This document shows positions 43,609 to 53,544 of a stretch of 64,000 nt of DNA, one piece after another. Both the position numbers and the translations under genes were made by a program. The DNA is taken from the NCBI GenBank assembly GCA_040387375.1, contig JAZKDW010000028.1, forward strand, positions 1-64,000. The letters run 5' to 3'. This DNA is from JAZKDW01 sp040387375. GTDB lineage: Bacteria; Pseudomonadota; Gammaproteobacteria; Burkholderiales; Burkholderiaceae_D. The notes under the pieces are model-generated. The model worked only from the letters and a program-made list of their open reading frames with translations, was not told where the DNA came from and made no database searches. Position 1 is the first letter of the stretch, and the number at the start of each line of letters is the position of its first letter.

Positions 43609-45336
43609 CTATTTTCCTGACAATGCGGTCACGGCGACGGAAGGAGTTTTCAGATGCGGCTCATTGACGCCGGCGGCGTTATTGAGATGCATCATCGTTT
43701 GGGCGCCGGCGACACCGTCGATCTCCAGCCCTTGTGCGGCCTGGAATTCACGCACCAGCTTTGCCAGCGCCACACCGTACATCTGGTTTTCCGCCAGTGG
43801 CGGCGCGCCATTGACCTTTGCCAGTTGCGCCGCGAAGCGGTCGACATCGGCGCCGCGATCACCGGCCGCAAGCGTCGCACGGGTCATTTGCGGTGCGCGC
43901 CACAGCGTCGCAAAATTGCCATTGAAGTGCCGCCCAAGCTCCACCAGGGTGACCAGGTGGTTCTTGCCGCCGATGCGCAGGTTTGCGCTCGAGTCGCCCA
44001 ATCCGGCGAGCATCACATGATGGATATTGTTGTTACCGTCGCGCAGCGCCAGTATCGCCGGGCGGCCCAGGCGGCGTATTTCGGTCAGTCCGCCGCCGCT
44101 TTTATAGCAGTGCAATTCATTTTGTTTTGCGGCCAGACAGGCATCACCCTCGGCCAGCGTAACTCCCCATAGCTGCGCCAGTTCGCGCTGGGCGCTATTT
44201 TCGTCTTGCGCGGTGCTGCCGCCCAGGACTTCCTTCAGGTCCTCCAGAATGGCAGGCGCATGCTTGCCGGATCCAGTGTTTTCCTTATTGACAGCGGGCG
44301 GGGTCAAGGCGGCTGCGCCGGCATTGCCACCAGCCGCCGCGCCGGCGGCCAATGCACTTGCCGCTGCAACCGGCAACGCCTTTTTTGTCGTGATGGTCTG
44401 CACAAAAGGCACAGCGTCGTCGCTCCACAGTACAACGACGGCAATCGCTGCCGCCAACACCAGGCCCAGCGCAGCGGAACCCCAGTACCGATTTGCGGGC
44501 GGGCCCGGCGGCTCGTCATTGCCGAAAACTTCATGCGCCGCCTTATCGACGATGGTGCGGCTCACCACCCTATCGCCTTCGGCATATGCGCCCAGCATCG
44601 CACGGTCGCACAGCAGGTTGATGCGGCGCGGCACACCGCGCGTGCGCCGATGGATGCGCTTCATCACCTTGCCTGAAAATGGCGAGGCCCCAGCCAAGCC
44701 GCCGATGGCAAGGCGGTGCTGGATATAGTGGGCCGTTTCGGGCTCCGACAGCAAGTCGAGGTGATAACGTGCGATCACCCGTTGCGCCAGTTGTTCCAGT
44801 TCAGGCTTGTTCAGGATCTGGCGCAGCTCAGGCTGTCCGATCAGGATGATCTGCAGCAGCTTGCGTTCATTGGTTTCCAGGTTGGTCAGCAGGCGCAATT
44901 GTTCCAGCACGTCGGCCGACAGGTTTTGCGCTTCATCGATGATGAGGACATTGTTCTGGCGTCCCGCATGCGTGGCAAGCAGGTAGATGTTGAGGGCATC
45001 CACATAATCTTTTACGCTCGGCTCGCCCGCGCCATCATGCTCGCACACGGCGCCGAATTCATTGCATATGGATTGCAGCAGTTCGTTAACGGTCAGTTTC
45101 GGATTGAAAATATAGGCAATGTTGCAGTTGGCAGGAATCTGTTCGAGGAAACAGCGGCATACCGTGGTCTTGCCGGCGCCAATCTCGCCGGTCAGCAACA
45201 CAAAACCGCCGCCGCTGCCGACGCCATACAGCAGATGCGCGAGCGCCTCCCGATGACGCTCGCTCATGAAAAGATAACTCGGATCGGGAGCGATCGAAAA
45301 AGGAGCTTGATTCAGCTGGAAGAACTGGGTGTACAT
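43609..45336 (-). CDS. ExeA/GspA-type AAA ATPase with peptidoglycan-binding domain
   Basis: 575 residues. Cytoplasmic AAA domain (1-270): MYTQFFQLNQAPFSIAPDP start, Walker A TGEIGAGKTTVCR, Walker B LIIDEAQNLS, sensor QPELRQIL, RGVPRRINLL. One membrane helix lies at about 284-303. The periplasmic part has an ExeA-type middle region (WGVTLAEGDACLAAKQNELHC...) and a C-terminal peptidoglycan-binding domain (GVALAKLVREFQAAQGLEIDG). The protein couples ATP use to remodelling of the cell wall for secretin insertion, with GspB encoded 2 bp downstream. Confidence 0.88.
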   Translation of the reverse strand: MYTQFFQLNQAPFSIAPDPSYLFMSERHREALAHLLYGVGSGGGFVLLTGEIGAGKTTVCRCFLEQIPANCNIAYIFNPKLTVNELLQSICNEFGAVCEHDGAGEPSVKDYVDALNIYLLATHAGRQNNVLIIDEAQNLSADVLEQLRLLTNLETNERKLLQIILIGQPELRQILNKPELEQLAQRVIARYHLDLLSEPETAHYIQHRLAIGGLAGASPFSGKVMKRIHRRTRGVPRRINLLCDRAMLGAYAEGDRVVSRTIVDKAAHEVFGNDEPPGPPANRYWGSAALGLVLAAAIAVVVLWSDDAVPFVQTITTKKALPVAAASALAAGAAAGGNAGAAALTPPAVNKENTGSGKHAPAILEDLKEVLGGSTAQDENSAQRELAQLWGVTLAEGDACLAAKQNELHCYKSGGGLTEIRRLGRPAILALRDGNNNIHHVMLAGLGDSSANLRIGGKNHLVTLVELGRHFNGNFATLWRAPQMTRATLAAGDRGADVDRFAAQLAKVNGAPPLAENQMYGVALAKLVREFQAAQGLEIDGVAGAQTMMHLNNAAGVNEPHLKTPSVAVTALSGK

Positions 45337-45579
45337 GCGCGGCCCTTGACGATACCAAGGTTAGGCTAGCATAAAGGGGGAGTGGTGACGACGGGTGGCG
45401 ACAGCTTGTTGACTTTTAGTTGTTCTATCGCACGCTTTCTTGCCATGCCGTTTAATTTGTGCTTGGGTTGGAATGGCGACGCGACAGTGCGTTCGGGTTC
45501 ACAAGACAATATCCGCGGTGTCATATTGCATTGCGGGACGCGGCCATCTTCTGTACGCTGATGCGCACTGGAGTTGACC

Positions 45580-46524
45580 ATGCCTGCATTTTTTTACCCT
45601 TTGTACAGATCAAGAACTCTGCGCGCGGCGACGTTTGCCATGACGGTCACTGCCAGCCTCACCGGCTGCATGGCCGACGGCAGTCCGGCGTTTCCTACGA
45701 TAGCGAGCGGCGGCGTCACGATTTATGCAGCGGGCGATATCGCCGATTGCCGACGTTTGCCGGCCGCTTTTACCGGCGCCGCGCAGACGGCAAAATTGCT
45801 CGCTCCCCTGCTGGCCGCAGACAGCACTGCCGCCGTACTTTCTCTTGGTGACAATACTTATCCGTCAGGACGGCCGGACGAATTTACCGGCTGTTATGCG
45901 CCGACCTGGGGCCGTTTCCAATCCCGCATCCATCCGTCGCCAGGCAATCATGAATATTACACAAAGGGCGCACCCGGCTATTACGGCTATTTCGGCCCGG
46001 CGGCAGGGTCCGGGCAGCGCGGTTATTACAGCATCAACCTGGGAAAGTGGCATGTGATCTCGCTCAACAGCAACCTGCGGGATGATGAATTCCTGACTCA
46101 GCTTGCCTGGTTGAAGGACGACCTCGCGCAGCACAAGTCACTCTGCGCGCTCGCCTACTGGCATCACCCGGTGTACAGTTCCGGCGGCCATGGCAACAAT
46201 CCGTTCATGGCGCCGGTATGGAAAGTACTGGCGGACGCTGGCGCCGATGTCGTGCTGGCGTCACATGACCATAACTACGAACGTTTTGCGCCCCAGGATG
46301 GCGAGGGCAAACTGGATCGTGCGCGGGGCATCCGGCAGTTTGTGGTCGGCACAGGCGGCGCGCAGCTGACCCCCATTCTGTTTTTGCAGCCCAATAGCGA
46401 AAAAAGCAACAATTCCACGCACGGCGTATTGAAGATGGTATTGAAGGACACTGGCTACGAGTGGGAATTTTTGCCGGCCATTGCGGACGGTTTTACCGAC
46501 CGCGGGCATGCACCCTGCCATTGA
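45580..46524 (+). CDS. Metallophosphoesterase lipoprotein
   Basis: 314 residues. A signal sequence ends in the lipobox LTGC (Cys about residue 30), so it is probably membrane-anchored in the periplasm. Calcineurin-like phosphoesterase ligands are in order: AAGDIAD, LSLGDNTYPSG, SPGNHEYY, YWHHPVYSSGGHG and ASHDHNYER, as in purple-acid-phosphatase-like and alkaline phosphatase-like proteins. ATG 45580 has GGAG 7 nt upstream; a TTG two codons earlier is unlikely. Single gene; 45337-45579 upstream shows no other feature. Substrate unknown, presumably a phosphomonoester. Confidence 0.87.
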   Translation: MPAFFYPLYRSRTLRAATFAMTVTASLTGCMADGSPAFPTIASGGVTIYAAGDIADCRRLPAAFTGAAQTAKLLAPLLAADSTAAVLSLGDNTYPSGRPDEFTGCYAPTWGRFQSRIHPSPGNHEYYTKGAPGYYGYFGPAAGSGQRGYYSINLGKWHVISLNSNLRDDEFLTQLAWLKDDLAQHKSLCALAYWHHPVYSSGGHGNNPFMAPVWKVLADAGADVVLASHDHNYERFAPQDGEGKLDRARGIRQFVVGTGGAQLTPILFLQPNSEKSNNSTHGVLKMVLKDTGYEWEFLPAIADGFTDRGHAPCH

Positions 46525-46616
46525 GTCTCGTCTATACTTGATTGCAAGACGGTCCCAATCAACTCTGGCGCACACGATATAGGCTGCGTGTCGTCCACTC
46601 TGCGGAAATAAAAACC

Positions 46617-47669
46617 ATGCATATCGAAGAATCGGTAAAACTCGATTTCAAGGACGTTCTGATCCGACCCAAACGTTCGACACTGACCTCGCGCTCCGAG
46701 GTCGACATCCGGCGCGAGTTTGTCTTCCATCACTCGAAAAAAACGTATCACGGCATTCCCATCATTGCCGCCAACATGGACTCGACCGGCACATTTGAAA
46801 TGGCCCTTGCCTTGGGCGCGCATGGCTTGTCCGCTGCACTGCACAAACATTATCCGGAAGACGAGCTGCTGGCATTTTTCCAGTCGCTGAAAAGCGGCGG
46901 GCTTGCGTCATCGACCGCATTTTATTCAATGGGCATCAGCAAGACCGATTATGAAAAATTCACGGCCGTGATGGCGCGCGGCCACGATTTGATCGAATAT
47001 GTCTGTATCGATGTGGCAAACGGTTACACCGAGGGTTTCATCAATTTCGTCAAGAAAGTGCGCGGCAACTATCCGCACCTGACCATCATGGCGGGCAATG
47101 TCGTCACCGGAGACATGACCGAGGAACTGATCCTGGCGGGCGCCGACATCGTCAAGGTCGGCATCGGTCCCGGTTCGGTCTGCACCACACGCAAGATGAC
47201 TGGCGTCGGTTACCCGCAGCTGTCGGCCATCATTGAATGCGCGGATGCGGCGCACGGATTGGGCGGCCAGATCTGCGCCGATGGCGGCTGCTCGGTGCCG
47301 GGCGACCTGGCCAAGGCATACGGCGGCGGCGCCGACTTCATCATGTTGGGCGGCATGCTGGCGGGCCACGATGAATGCGCGGGCGAACTGGTCGAGCGCG
47401 ACGGCAAGAAATTCAAGCAGTTCTACGGCATGAGCAGCCGCACCGCAATGGAAAAATATGCGGGTGGCGTGGCACGCTACCGGGCCAGCGAAGGCAAGGA
47501 AGTGCTGATCGATTATCGCGGTCCGGTCGCCGACACACTGCAGGATATCCTCGGCGGCGTGCGTTCGGCATGCACTTACGTCGGTGCGCACAAACTGAAG
47601 GAATTGACCAAACGCACGACCTTCATCCGTGTGACGCAGCAGTTGAATGAAGTGTTCGGAAAGTCCTGA
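46617..47669 (+). CDS. guaC: GMP reductase
   Basis: 350 residues, IMPDH/GMPR family barrel that converts GMP to IMP with NADPH and releases ammonia. The active-site loop GIGPGSVCTTRKMTGVGYPQ is the GMP reductase form, with the catalytic Cys in it. GGQICADGGCSVPGD, FIMLGGMLAGHDEC, FYGMSSRTAM and GGVRSACTYVGA follow. It lacks the CBS domains of IMP dehydrogenase and has the eukaryote/enterobacterial-type length. ATG 46617 chosen because MHIEESVKLDFKDVLIRPK is the family start. It fits the purine-salvage flavour of the window. Confidence 0.92.
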   Translation: MHIEESVKLDFKDVLIRPKRSTLTSRSEVDIRREFVFHHSKKTYHGIPIIAANMDSTGTFEMALALGAHGLSAALHKHYPEDELLAFFQSLKSGGLASSTAFYSMGISKTDYEKFTAVMARGHDLIEYVCIDVANGYTEGFINFVKKVRGNYPHLTIMAGNVVTGDMTEELILAGADIVKVGIGPGSVCTTRKMTGVGYPQLSAIIECADAAHGLGGQICADGGCSVPGDLAKAYGGGADFIMLGGMLAGHDECAGELVERDGKKFKQFYGMSSRTAMEKYAGGVARYRASEGKEVLIDYRGPVADTLQDILGGVRSACTYVGAHKLKELTKRTTFIRVTQQLNEVFGKS

Positions 47670-47676
47670 ACGGCGG

Positions 47677-47840
47677 CTAAGTACCCGGCCGGAATAAACT
47701 GGGAGATGGATGTGGTCCTGACCGGATGCGATGCAAGGCGCCCGGGCCGCCGCAGTGCTAGCACTGCAAGGGCCGGGCAACGCCGCAGCGCGCCGGTCAG
47801 GGCCGCAGACACTCACAATTTATTCCGGGCGGGTGCTTAG
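47677..47840. repeat. 164-bp inverted-terminus repeat, copy 1
   Basis: It begins CTAAGTACCCGGCCGGAATA and ends with the near-complement ending GTGCTTAG. The interior is GC-rich with the perfect palindrome GCAGTGCTAGCACTGC at 47752-47767. The whole element is the reverse complement of the copy at 58448-58623 apart from a short insertion and scattered changes. It separates guaC from thpR and stops 7 bp before the thpR ATG. It is probably a MITE or structured intergenic repeat; it encodes nothing credible. Confidence 0.8.
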
Positions 47841-47847
47841 ACAGCGC

Positions 47848-48384
47848 ATGGAAGCCGATCAAACGCAATCGCTGCGGCTCTTCTACGGGCTGTGGCCGGA
47901 TGAGCTCACGCGCGCCGCGCTCGCCGGGCTGCAAACCCGGGTCAAGGGCCGCAAGACGCACCATGACAATCTGCACCTGACACTGGCGTTTTTGGGCGAG
48001 CAGCCGGCCACGATGCTGCCCGAGCTGAAACAAATCCTGGCCGGACTACCCCGGCCCGACATGACGCTGGTGCTGGACCGCGTCGGTTATTTCACGCGCC
48101 CGCGGATTGCCTGGGCAGGCATGAGTGTGGTGCCAGAGGAGTTGGCCGGGCTGCATCAGGCATTGATGGCAGCGCTTGCGGAGCACAATATCGTCGCCGC
48201 CAGCCACGACTCTTTCAAACCTCATGTCACGCTTGCCCGGGAGGCGAAGGAACCGGACGACTTCCCTTTCGATACGATCCATTGGCAAGCCAGGCAGACG
48301 GCGCTCATTCAGTCAACAACCGGGCCGGACGGCTTGCGTTATCGGGTGCTGGCGTCCTGTGATTTTGATGCGGGAGCGGACTAG
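47848..48384 (+). CDS. thpR: RNA 2',3'-cyclic phosphodiesterase (2'-5' RNA ligase family)
   Basis: 178 residues of the 2H phosphoesterase superfamily. The two H-x-T motifs are HLTLAFLG (about residue 48) and HVTLARE (about 126). The enzyme hydrolyses 2',3'-cyclic phosphates at RNA ends and can join 2'-5' linkages. ATG 47848 is the first credible start; an open extension upstream is entirely the repeat element and is rejected. No ribosome-binding site is visible before the ATG, because the repeat ends 7 bp upstream. Confidence 0.87.
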   Translation: MEADQTQSLRLFYGLWPDELTRAALAGLQTRVKGRKTHHDNLHLTLAFLGEQPATMLPELKQILAGLPRPDMTLVLDRVGYFTRPRIAWAGMSVVPEELAGLHQALMAALAEHNIVAASHDSFKPHVTLAREAKEPDDFPFDTIHWQARQTALIQSTTGPDGLRYRVLASCDFDAGAD

Positions 48385-48399
48385 TGGTTTGACAATTCA

Positions 48400-49257
48400 C
48401 TACGCGGCCACCTCGTTGCCGGTGTGTGGCATGACTGTCGTGTCCAGCGCCAGCTTGCGCAATACCGCCCCTGCCGCCACCAGTCCGAAGCTTGCCGTCA
48501 CCACCATGGCCGAACCGAAGCCGGCGCAATTCAAGCCGGTGATCCCCGCTTGCCCGTCGTCATCCAGCGCGCACGCATCGTCCGAACCCGGCATCCGCAG
48601 CGGTTCGGTCGAGAACACCGCATCGATGCCAAACTTGTTTTTTGTCCCGCGCGGAAATCCATGTTCGGCACGCAGCCGCTTGCGTACTTTAGCCAGCAGA
48701 GGCTCCTGCTCGGTCCTGCACAAATCGCGGATTTCGATTTTGGTCGGATCGATCTGGCCGCCGGCGCCGCCGATGGTAATCAGCCTGATCTGGTGGGTAC
48801 GGCAATAGGCGATCAAGGCCGTCTTGGCGCGGACATTGTCAATTGCATCGATCACATAATCGTAAGCCCGCCCGCCTATCATCTGGTCCAGATTGCCGGC
48901 AGTGACAAACTCTTCGATCTCGGTGACCTGGCAATAGGGATTGATCTGCGCGATCCGTTCCGCCAGGGCCGTGACCTTGGCCTTGCCGAGCGTGTCGGTC
49001 AGGGCATGGATCTGGCGGTTGATGTTCGATTCCGCAAGATTATCCAGATCAATCATCGTGATATGGCCGATCGCGCTGCGGGCCAGCGCCTCCACCACCC
49101 AGGAGCCCACACCGCCCACGCCGATCACACAGACATGCGCGGTGCGGAAGCGCGCCAGCGCCGCCTCGCCATACAGGCGGGCAATGCCGCCGAAGCGGCG
49201 GTCGAAGTCGATATCATCCGCGGTCAAAGCCGGAATTTCCACGATTAAAGGTTCCAT
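48400..49257 (-). CDS. tcdA: tRNA threonylcarbamoyladenosine dehydratase
   Basis: 285 residues, E1-like ThiF-fold enzyme (TcdA/CsdL) that cyclises the t6A37 modification of tRNA to ct6A using ATP. The nucleotide motif VCVIGVGGVGSWVVEALARS is followed by IDLDNLAESNINRQ and YVIDAIDNVRAK, and a C-terminal membrane-anchoring-like segment. It belongs to the same tRNA-modification pathway as the sua5 gene at 54.8-55.9 kb, although they are not linked. Its stop is 15 bp from the convergent thpR stop. Confidence 0.92.
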   Translation of the reverse strand: MEPLIVEIPALTADDIDFDRRFGGIARLYGEAALARFRTAHVCVIGVGGVGSWVVEALARSAIGHITMIDLDNLAESNINRQIHALTDTLGKAKVTALAERIAQINPYCQVTEIEEFVTAGNLDQMIGGRAYDYVIDAIDNVRAKTALIAYCRTHQIRLITIGGAGGQIDPTKIEIRDLCRTEQEPLLAKVRKRLRAEHGFPRGTKNKFGIDAVFSTEPLRMPGSDDACALDDDGQAGITGLNCAGFGSAMVVTASFGLVAAGAVLRKLALDTTVMPHTGNEVAA

Positions 49258-49327
49258 ACCGCTATTTTAACGGACGGAAAGCAGAGCTTTGCTCTAAAAT
49301 AAGTCTCTTCCGATTTCAAGTCATACC

Positions 49328-50479
49328 GTGCGGCGCATTCCTCCTCTTCCCCAATTGATCGCCATCACCATGGCGGCGCACATCGCATTGGTGGCTACGC
49401 GGGTAACAACCGCGCTCTACGCATTGTCCTTGCACGCGTCCGAGTTTACCGTCGGTATCCTGATTGCCCTGTTTGCATTCTTCCCGATGTTTTTCGCGGT
49501 CTCGATGGGACGCCTGATCGACCGTATTGGCATCAAGAGGCCATTGACATACGGTAGCCTGCTGCTGGTTGCCGGCTGTGCGATTCCGAGCCTGATCGGT
49601 GGTTTGCCGGTACTGTATCTTGCGGCGATCCTGATCGGCACCGGCTTCATGGCTATCCATATCGGATCGCAGCATGCGGTCGGCGCAATGACCACCCCCG
49701 ACAAACGCTCTGTCAATTTCACCTGGCTCTCCCTTGGTTTTTCAGTTTCCAGTTTCTTCGGCCCTGTAATCGCAGGACTGGTGATCGATTTTTCGCAGTT
49801 TTCCATCGCCTATGCAGTGTCCGGCGGTTTTGCCCTGCTTTCGTTGGCCCTGATTGCATTTGGCAAGCTGGACCGGATCATGCTGGCGCAGCGGAATACG
49901 GCAACGGCAAATGGCAGTGCGTTTGACTTGCTGCGAGAACCGGATTTGCGGAAAGTTTACGTGGTCGGCATATTGCTTGCCGCAGCCTGGGATTTATTTG
50001 TGTTCGTGACACCGATCCGAGGTTCACAACTGGGACTCTCGGCATCGAGCATCGGTCTCATTCTGGGTACTTTTTCAGTTGCGACTTTTGTAGTGCGGCT
50101 GGCGATGCCACGCATCCAGCGTCGCTTTACAGAATGGCAAGTGCTGGCTGGATCGCTGATACTGGCGGCAATATGTTATGCATTTTTTCCATTCATGCAG
50201 CAGTCGATATCGCTCATGATCCTGGCGGCAATCCTTGGGCTCGCACTGGGGTCGAGTCAGCCGAATATACTGGGCTTGCTGCATCAAGCCGCCCCGCCAG
50301 GCCGTGGCGGTGAAGCACTCGGCATCCGCGCGACGATCGTCAATGCCAGCCAGGTTTTCCTGCCGCTTGCTTTCGGTGCAGCCGGAGCCACCTTGGGATT
50401 GTTTCCCGTATTTTGGGGTATTAGTGCGATGATAGGCGCAGGTGTGCCGATGGCCTGGCGCAAAGCCACCATGAAATAG
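49328..50479 (+). CDS. MFS transporter
   Basis: 383 residues with about twelve hydrophobic helices. The loop 2-3 motif is seen as GRLIDRIGIKRP, and the second half has RIQRRFTEW and GLALGSSQPN. The start is GTG 49328, just downstream of the divergent tcdA promoter (70 bp gap). The next gene, a hemerythrin, begins 11 bp after its stop, so the three genes MFS-hemerythrin-pdxH may form an operon. The substrate is unknown; no specificity motif is recognised. Confidence 0.87.
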   Translation: MRRIPPLPQLIAITMAAHIALVATRVTTALYALSLHASEFTVGILIALFAFFPMFFAVSMGRLIDRIGIKRPLTYGSLLLVAGCAIPSLIGGLPVLYLAAILIGTGFMAIHIGSQHAVGAMTTPDKRSVNFTWLSLGFSVSSFFGPVIAGLVIDFSQFSIAYAVSGGFALLSLALIAFGKLDRIMLAQRNTATANGSAFDLLREPDLRKVYVVGILLAAAWDLFVFVTPIRGSQLGLSASSIGLILGTFSVATFVVRLAMPRIQRRFTEWQVLAGSLILAAICYAFFPFMQQSISLMILAAILGLALGSSQPNILGLLHQAAPPGRGGEALGIRATIVNASQVFLPLAFGAAGATLGLFPVFWGISAMIGAGVPMAWRKATMK

Positions 50480-50490
50480 AAAGGTGAACG

Positions 50491-51045
50491 ATGACTGCTT
50501 CTCTGCTTGACTCCGCCCCCGGCTTCGATCAACCCATCGCGGTGCTCAAGCATTGCCATGGCCGCATTCGCAAACAAATCCGCACCATGGAAAACCTGGC
50601 GATCCATCTCGCTCTGGAGGGGTTGGATTTTGACGCGCAACAAGCAGCAAATTCGGTTTTGCGTTATTTTAACAAGGCTGCGCATCATCATCATGAAGAT
50701 GAGGAGCAGGATTTGTTACCGATGTTGCAATCCACCGCGATAGGAGAAGACGCGCTACTATTGGATCAGGTAGTGTCCGATATCATGAATGAACATCGAC
50801 AGATGAATACCGTGTGGACCGGTCTCAATCAGCAGCTTGAAGCGATTTCTTCCGGCGCATCCGCCGTTCTGTCACCCGACGATGTGGAACAGTTCGCCGC
50901 GCTGTACCAAGCGCACATGGACAAGGAAGAAACGCATATCGCCCCCATGGCCTTGCGTCTTTTCAGCCGAGAACAAATGGACTGGCTTGGTCATGCAATG
51001 CAGACACGGCGTGGCATAAAGCCGGCAACGAGGAATGCAGAATGA
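50491..51045 (+). CDS. Hemerythrin domain-containing protein
   Basis: 184 residues, four-helix hemerythrin-like fold binding a di-iron centre. Likely ligands lie in LKHCHGRI, NKAAHHHHEDEEQDLLP, MNEHRQMN and YQAHMDKEETHIAP. Proteins of this type sense or bind oxygen or nitric oxide, or protect iron-sulfur proteins. Its last four bases overlap the pdxH start as ATGA, so it is translationally coupled to pdxH. Neighbouring MFS gene ends 11 bp before. Confidence 0.88.
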   Translation: MTASLLDSAPGFDQPIAVLKHCHGRIRKQIRTMENLAIHLALEGLDFDAQQAANSVLRYFNKAAHHHHEDEEQDLLPMLQSTAIGEDALLLDQVVSDIMNEHRQMNTVWTGLNQQLEAISSGASAVLSPDDVEQFAALYQAHMDKEETHIAPMALRLFSREQMDWLGHAMQTRRGIKPATRNAE

Positions 51046-51677
51046 GCGTCGCCGATCTGCGCAAGGAATACAGTCATGCCAGCCTGTCGGAGGCCGATGT
51101 CAACGCCGACCCGATCCGGCAGTTCGAAAAATGGTTTGACGAAGCCATCATGGCGAAAGTGCCGGAACCCAATGCCATGAGTGTTGCCACCGTGGGACCT
51201 GATGGCCGGCCTTCGTCACGCATCCTGCTGATCAAGGAAATGGATGCTCGCGGCTTCACGTGGTTCACCAATTATGAAAGCCGCAAGGGCCAGCAACTCG
51301 CGCAAAACGAATTCGCCGCGCTGCTGTTCCACTGGGTCGAACTGGAGCGCCAGGTTCGGATCGAAGGCCGTGTCGAGCGCCTGACGGACGCCGAAAGCGA
51401 GACCTATTTCCAGAGCCGTCCGCTCAAAAGCCGGCTCGGCGCCATTGCCTCCGACCAGAGCAAGATCATTGCCGATCGTGAAGCGCTGGAAGCACAATTT
51501 GAACAAGTGAAAAAGCAATATGGCGATCATCCGGTGCGTCCGCCGCATTGGGGGGGATACCGGTTGCTCCCGGATTACATCGAATTCTGGCAGGGCCGCC
51601 CGTCCCGCCTGCATGACCGCATTTCTTATAGGCTGCAAGACGACGGCCGCTGGGAGCGCAGGCGTTTGCAACCATAG
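51042..51677 (+). CDS. pdxH: Pyridoxamine/pyridoxine 5'-phosphate oxidase
   Basis: 211 residues. PdxH makes pyridoxal 5'-phosphate from PNP or PMP with FMN and oxygen. Family motifs: LRKEYSHASL, NAMSVATVGPDGRPSSRIL, WFTNYESRKGQQL, LFHWVELERQVRIEGRVE, FQSRPLKSRLGA, PPHWGGYRLLPDYIEFWQG and the C-terminal WERRRLQP. Full length and intact. Start overlaps the hemerythrin stop (ATGA). Confidence 0.95.
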   Translation: MSVADLRKEYSHASLSEADVNADPIRQFEKWFDEAIMAKVPEPNAMSVATVGPDGRPSSRILLIKEMDARGFTWFTNYESRKGQQLAQNEFAALLFHWVELERQVRIEGRVERLTDAESETYFQSRPLKSRLGAIASDQSKIIADREALEAQFEQVKKQYGDHPVRPPHWGGYRLLPDYIEFWQGRPSRLHDRISYRLQDDGRWERRRLQP

Positions 51678-51729
51678 GACGTCAACGATCTGCCTTTAAT
51701 AAAAACGATTCGCATGCACGGAGGAAGAC

Positions 51730-52935
51730 GTGTTTTGGGAAAAAAAACTGGAAAATTGGGTAGAGAGCATACGGCAGCAAGCCGCATTGCCGCTCCGGCT
51801 TCAGCTATGGAATGGACAACAGTTCGATTTCGGCCATGCTGCGCCGCAGGTAACGGTCCGGGTACCGCATGTGTCGTCGCTGTACTACCTGCTCACGCCT
51901 TCGCTGGCGAATCTGGGGAAAGCCTATGTTGAAGGCAAGCTTGAGGTCGAAGGCCAGGCCAATGAAATCATTCGCATTGCTAACGCGCTTGCCGCCTACA
52001 CGCTGAAACCTGCAGGCAAGTTTGGCCGGATCTCCCGTCCGTTCCGCCATACCCGGAAAAAAGACGCGGAGGCGATCCAGTATCACTACGACGTCTCCAA
52101 TGATTTCTACAAGATATGGCTGGATGAAAACATGGTGTATTCATGTGCCTATTTTGAAAATGGAAATGAAGACCTGGCCACTGCGCAACTGAAGAAGATC
52201 GACCATATCCTGACAAAAATCCAGGTCCGTCCCGGCGATACCCTGCTCGATATCGGCTGTGGATGGGGCGCACTGGCAATCCGGGCAGCGCAAAAATATG
52301 GCGCCAGGTGCGTAGGCATTACCTTATCGAAAAATCAGTGGGAACTGGCCCGGGAAAGCGTGCAGCGAGCGGGCCTCGCCGATCGGGTCGATATCCGGCT
52401 TGAAGACTACCGCGATGTCAGCGGCACCTATGATCGGATCACCAGCGTCGGCATGTTCGAGCATGTGGGTGTAAAACACTTGCCTGCGTATTTTTCCAGG
52501 ATGCGGTCACTGCTCGCCGACGATGGACTGGCGATGAACCATGGCATTACCTCGACCGATGCGGACAGTGGCGAAGTGGCGTATGGCGGCGGAGAATTTA
52601 TTGATCATTATGTTTTCCCGCACGGCGAACTGCCGCACATAGGTCAGGTATTGAAGGCAATGCAGGAAGGCGGGATGGAAGCGCTGGACGTTGAAAACCT
52701 GCGCCGGCATTACGCCAGGACATGCAGCATCTGGGCCGACAATTTTGAATCGAATGCAGCCCGGATCAAATCATTGGTAGACGATAAACGCTTCCGTATC
52801 TGGCGCATCTATCTTGCCGGCTGCGCTTATGCATTTGCGCAGGACTGGATCTCACTGAACCAGATCGTGTGCGGCAAAGCCGGACGCGACAGCTCTGCCT
52901 TGCCCTGGTCGCGGCGCCATATGTATCAATGTTAA
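51730..52935 (+). CDS. cfa: Cyclopropane-fatty-acyl-phospholipid synthase
   Basis: 401 residues. An N-terminal lipid-binding region (1-115) precedes a SAM-methyltransferase core: YHYDVSNDFYKIWLDENMVYSCAYF, LDIGCGWGALAIRAA, GITLSKNQWELA, VGMFEHVGVKHL and the C-terminal ENLRRHYARTC. It adds a methylene across the double bond of membrane phospholipid acyl chains. The start is GTG 51730 with GGAGGAA upstream. It converges on msrA with only 5 bp between the stops. Confidence 0.93.
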   Translation: MFWEKKLENWVESIRQQAALPLRLQLWNGQQFDFGHAAPQVTVRVPHVSSLYYLLTPSLANLGKAYVEGKLEVEGQANEIIRIANALAAYTLKPAGKFGRISRPFRHTRKKDAEAIQYHYDVSNDFYKIWLDENMVYSCAYFENGNEDLATAQLKKIDHILTKIQVRPGDTLLDIGCGWGALAIRAAQKYGARCVGITLSKNQWELARESVQRAGLADRVDIRLEDYRDVSGTYDRITSVGMFEHVGVKHLPAYFSRMRSLLADDGLAMNHGITSTDADSGEVAYGGGEFIDHYVFPHGELPHIGQVLKAMQEGGMEALDVENLRRHYARTCSIWADNFESNAARIKSLVDDKRFRIWRIYLAGCAYAFAQDWISLNQIVCGKAGRDSSALPWSRRHMYQC

Positions 52936-52940
52936 CGTAA

Positions 52941-53471
<531 letters not shown>

Positions 53472-53544
53472 CATTTCACCTCATTTGCATGTAGTCGTTC
53501 TCATGACTTTAGCGCAAAACCCGTCGCCATGCCTACCTGAATAA

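Noticed and set aside
42854..45336. A complete type II secretion operon around gspB/exeA
   Set aside because: Only the two assembly genes are present; the flanking genes are a GGDEF regulator and a phosphoesterase.
47731..47847. An N-terminal extension of thpR that stays open upstream
   Set aside because: It is translated from the inverted-terminus repeat, has no homology to ThpR, and the inverted copy near 58.5 kb gives the same peptide out of any gene context.
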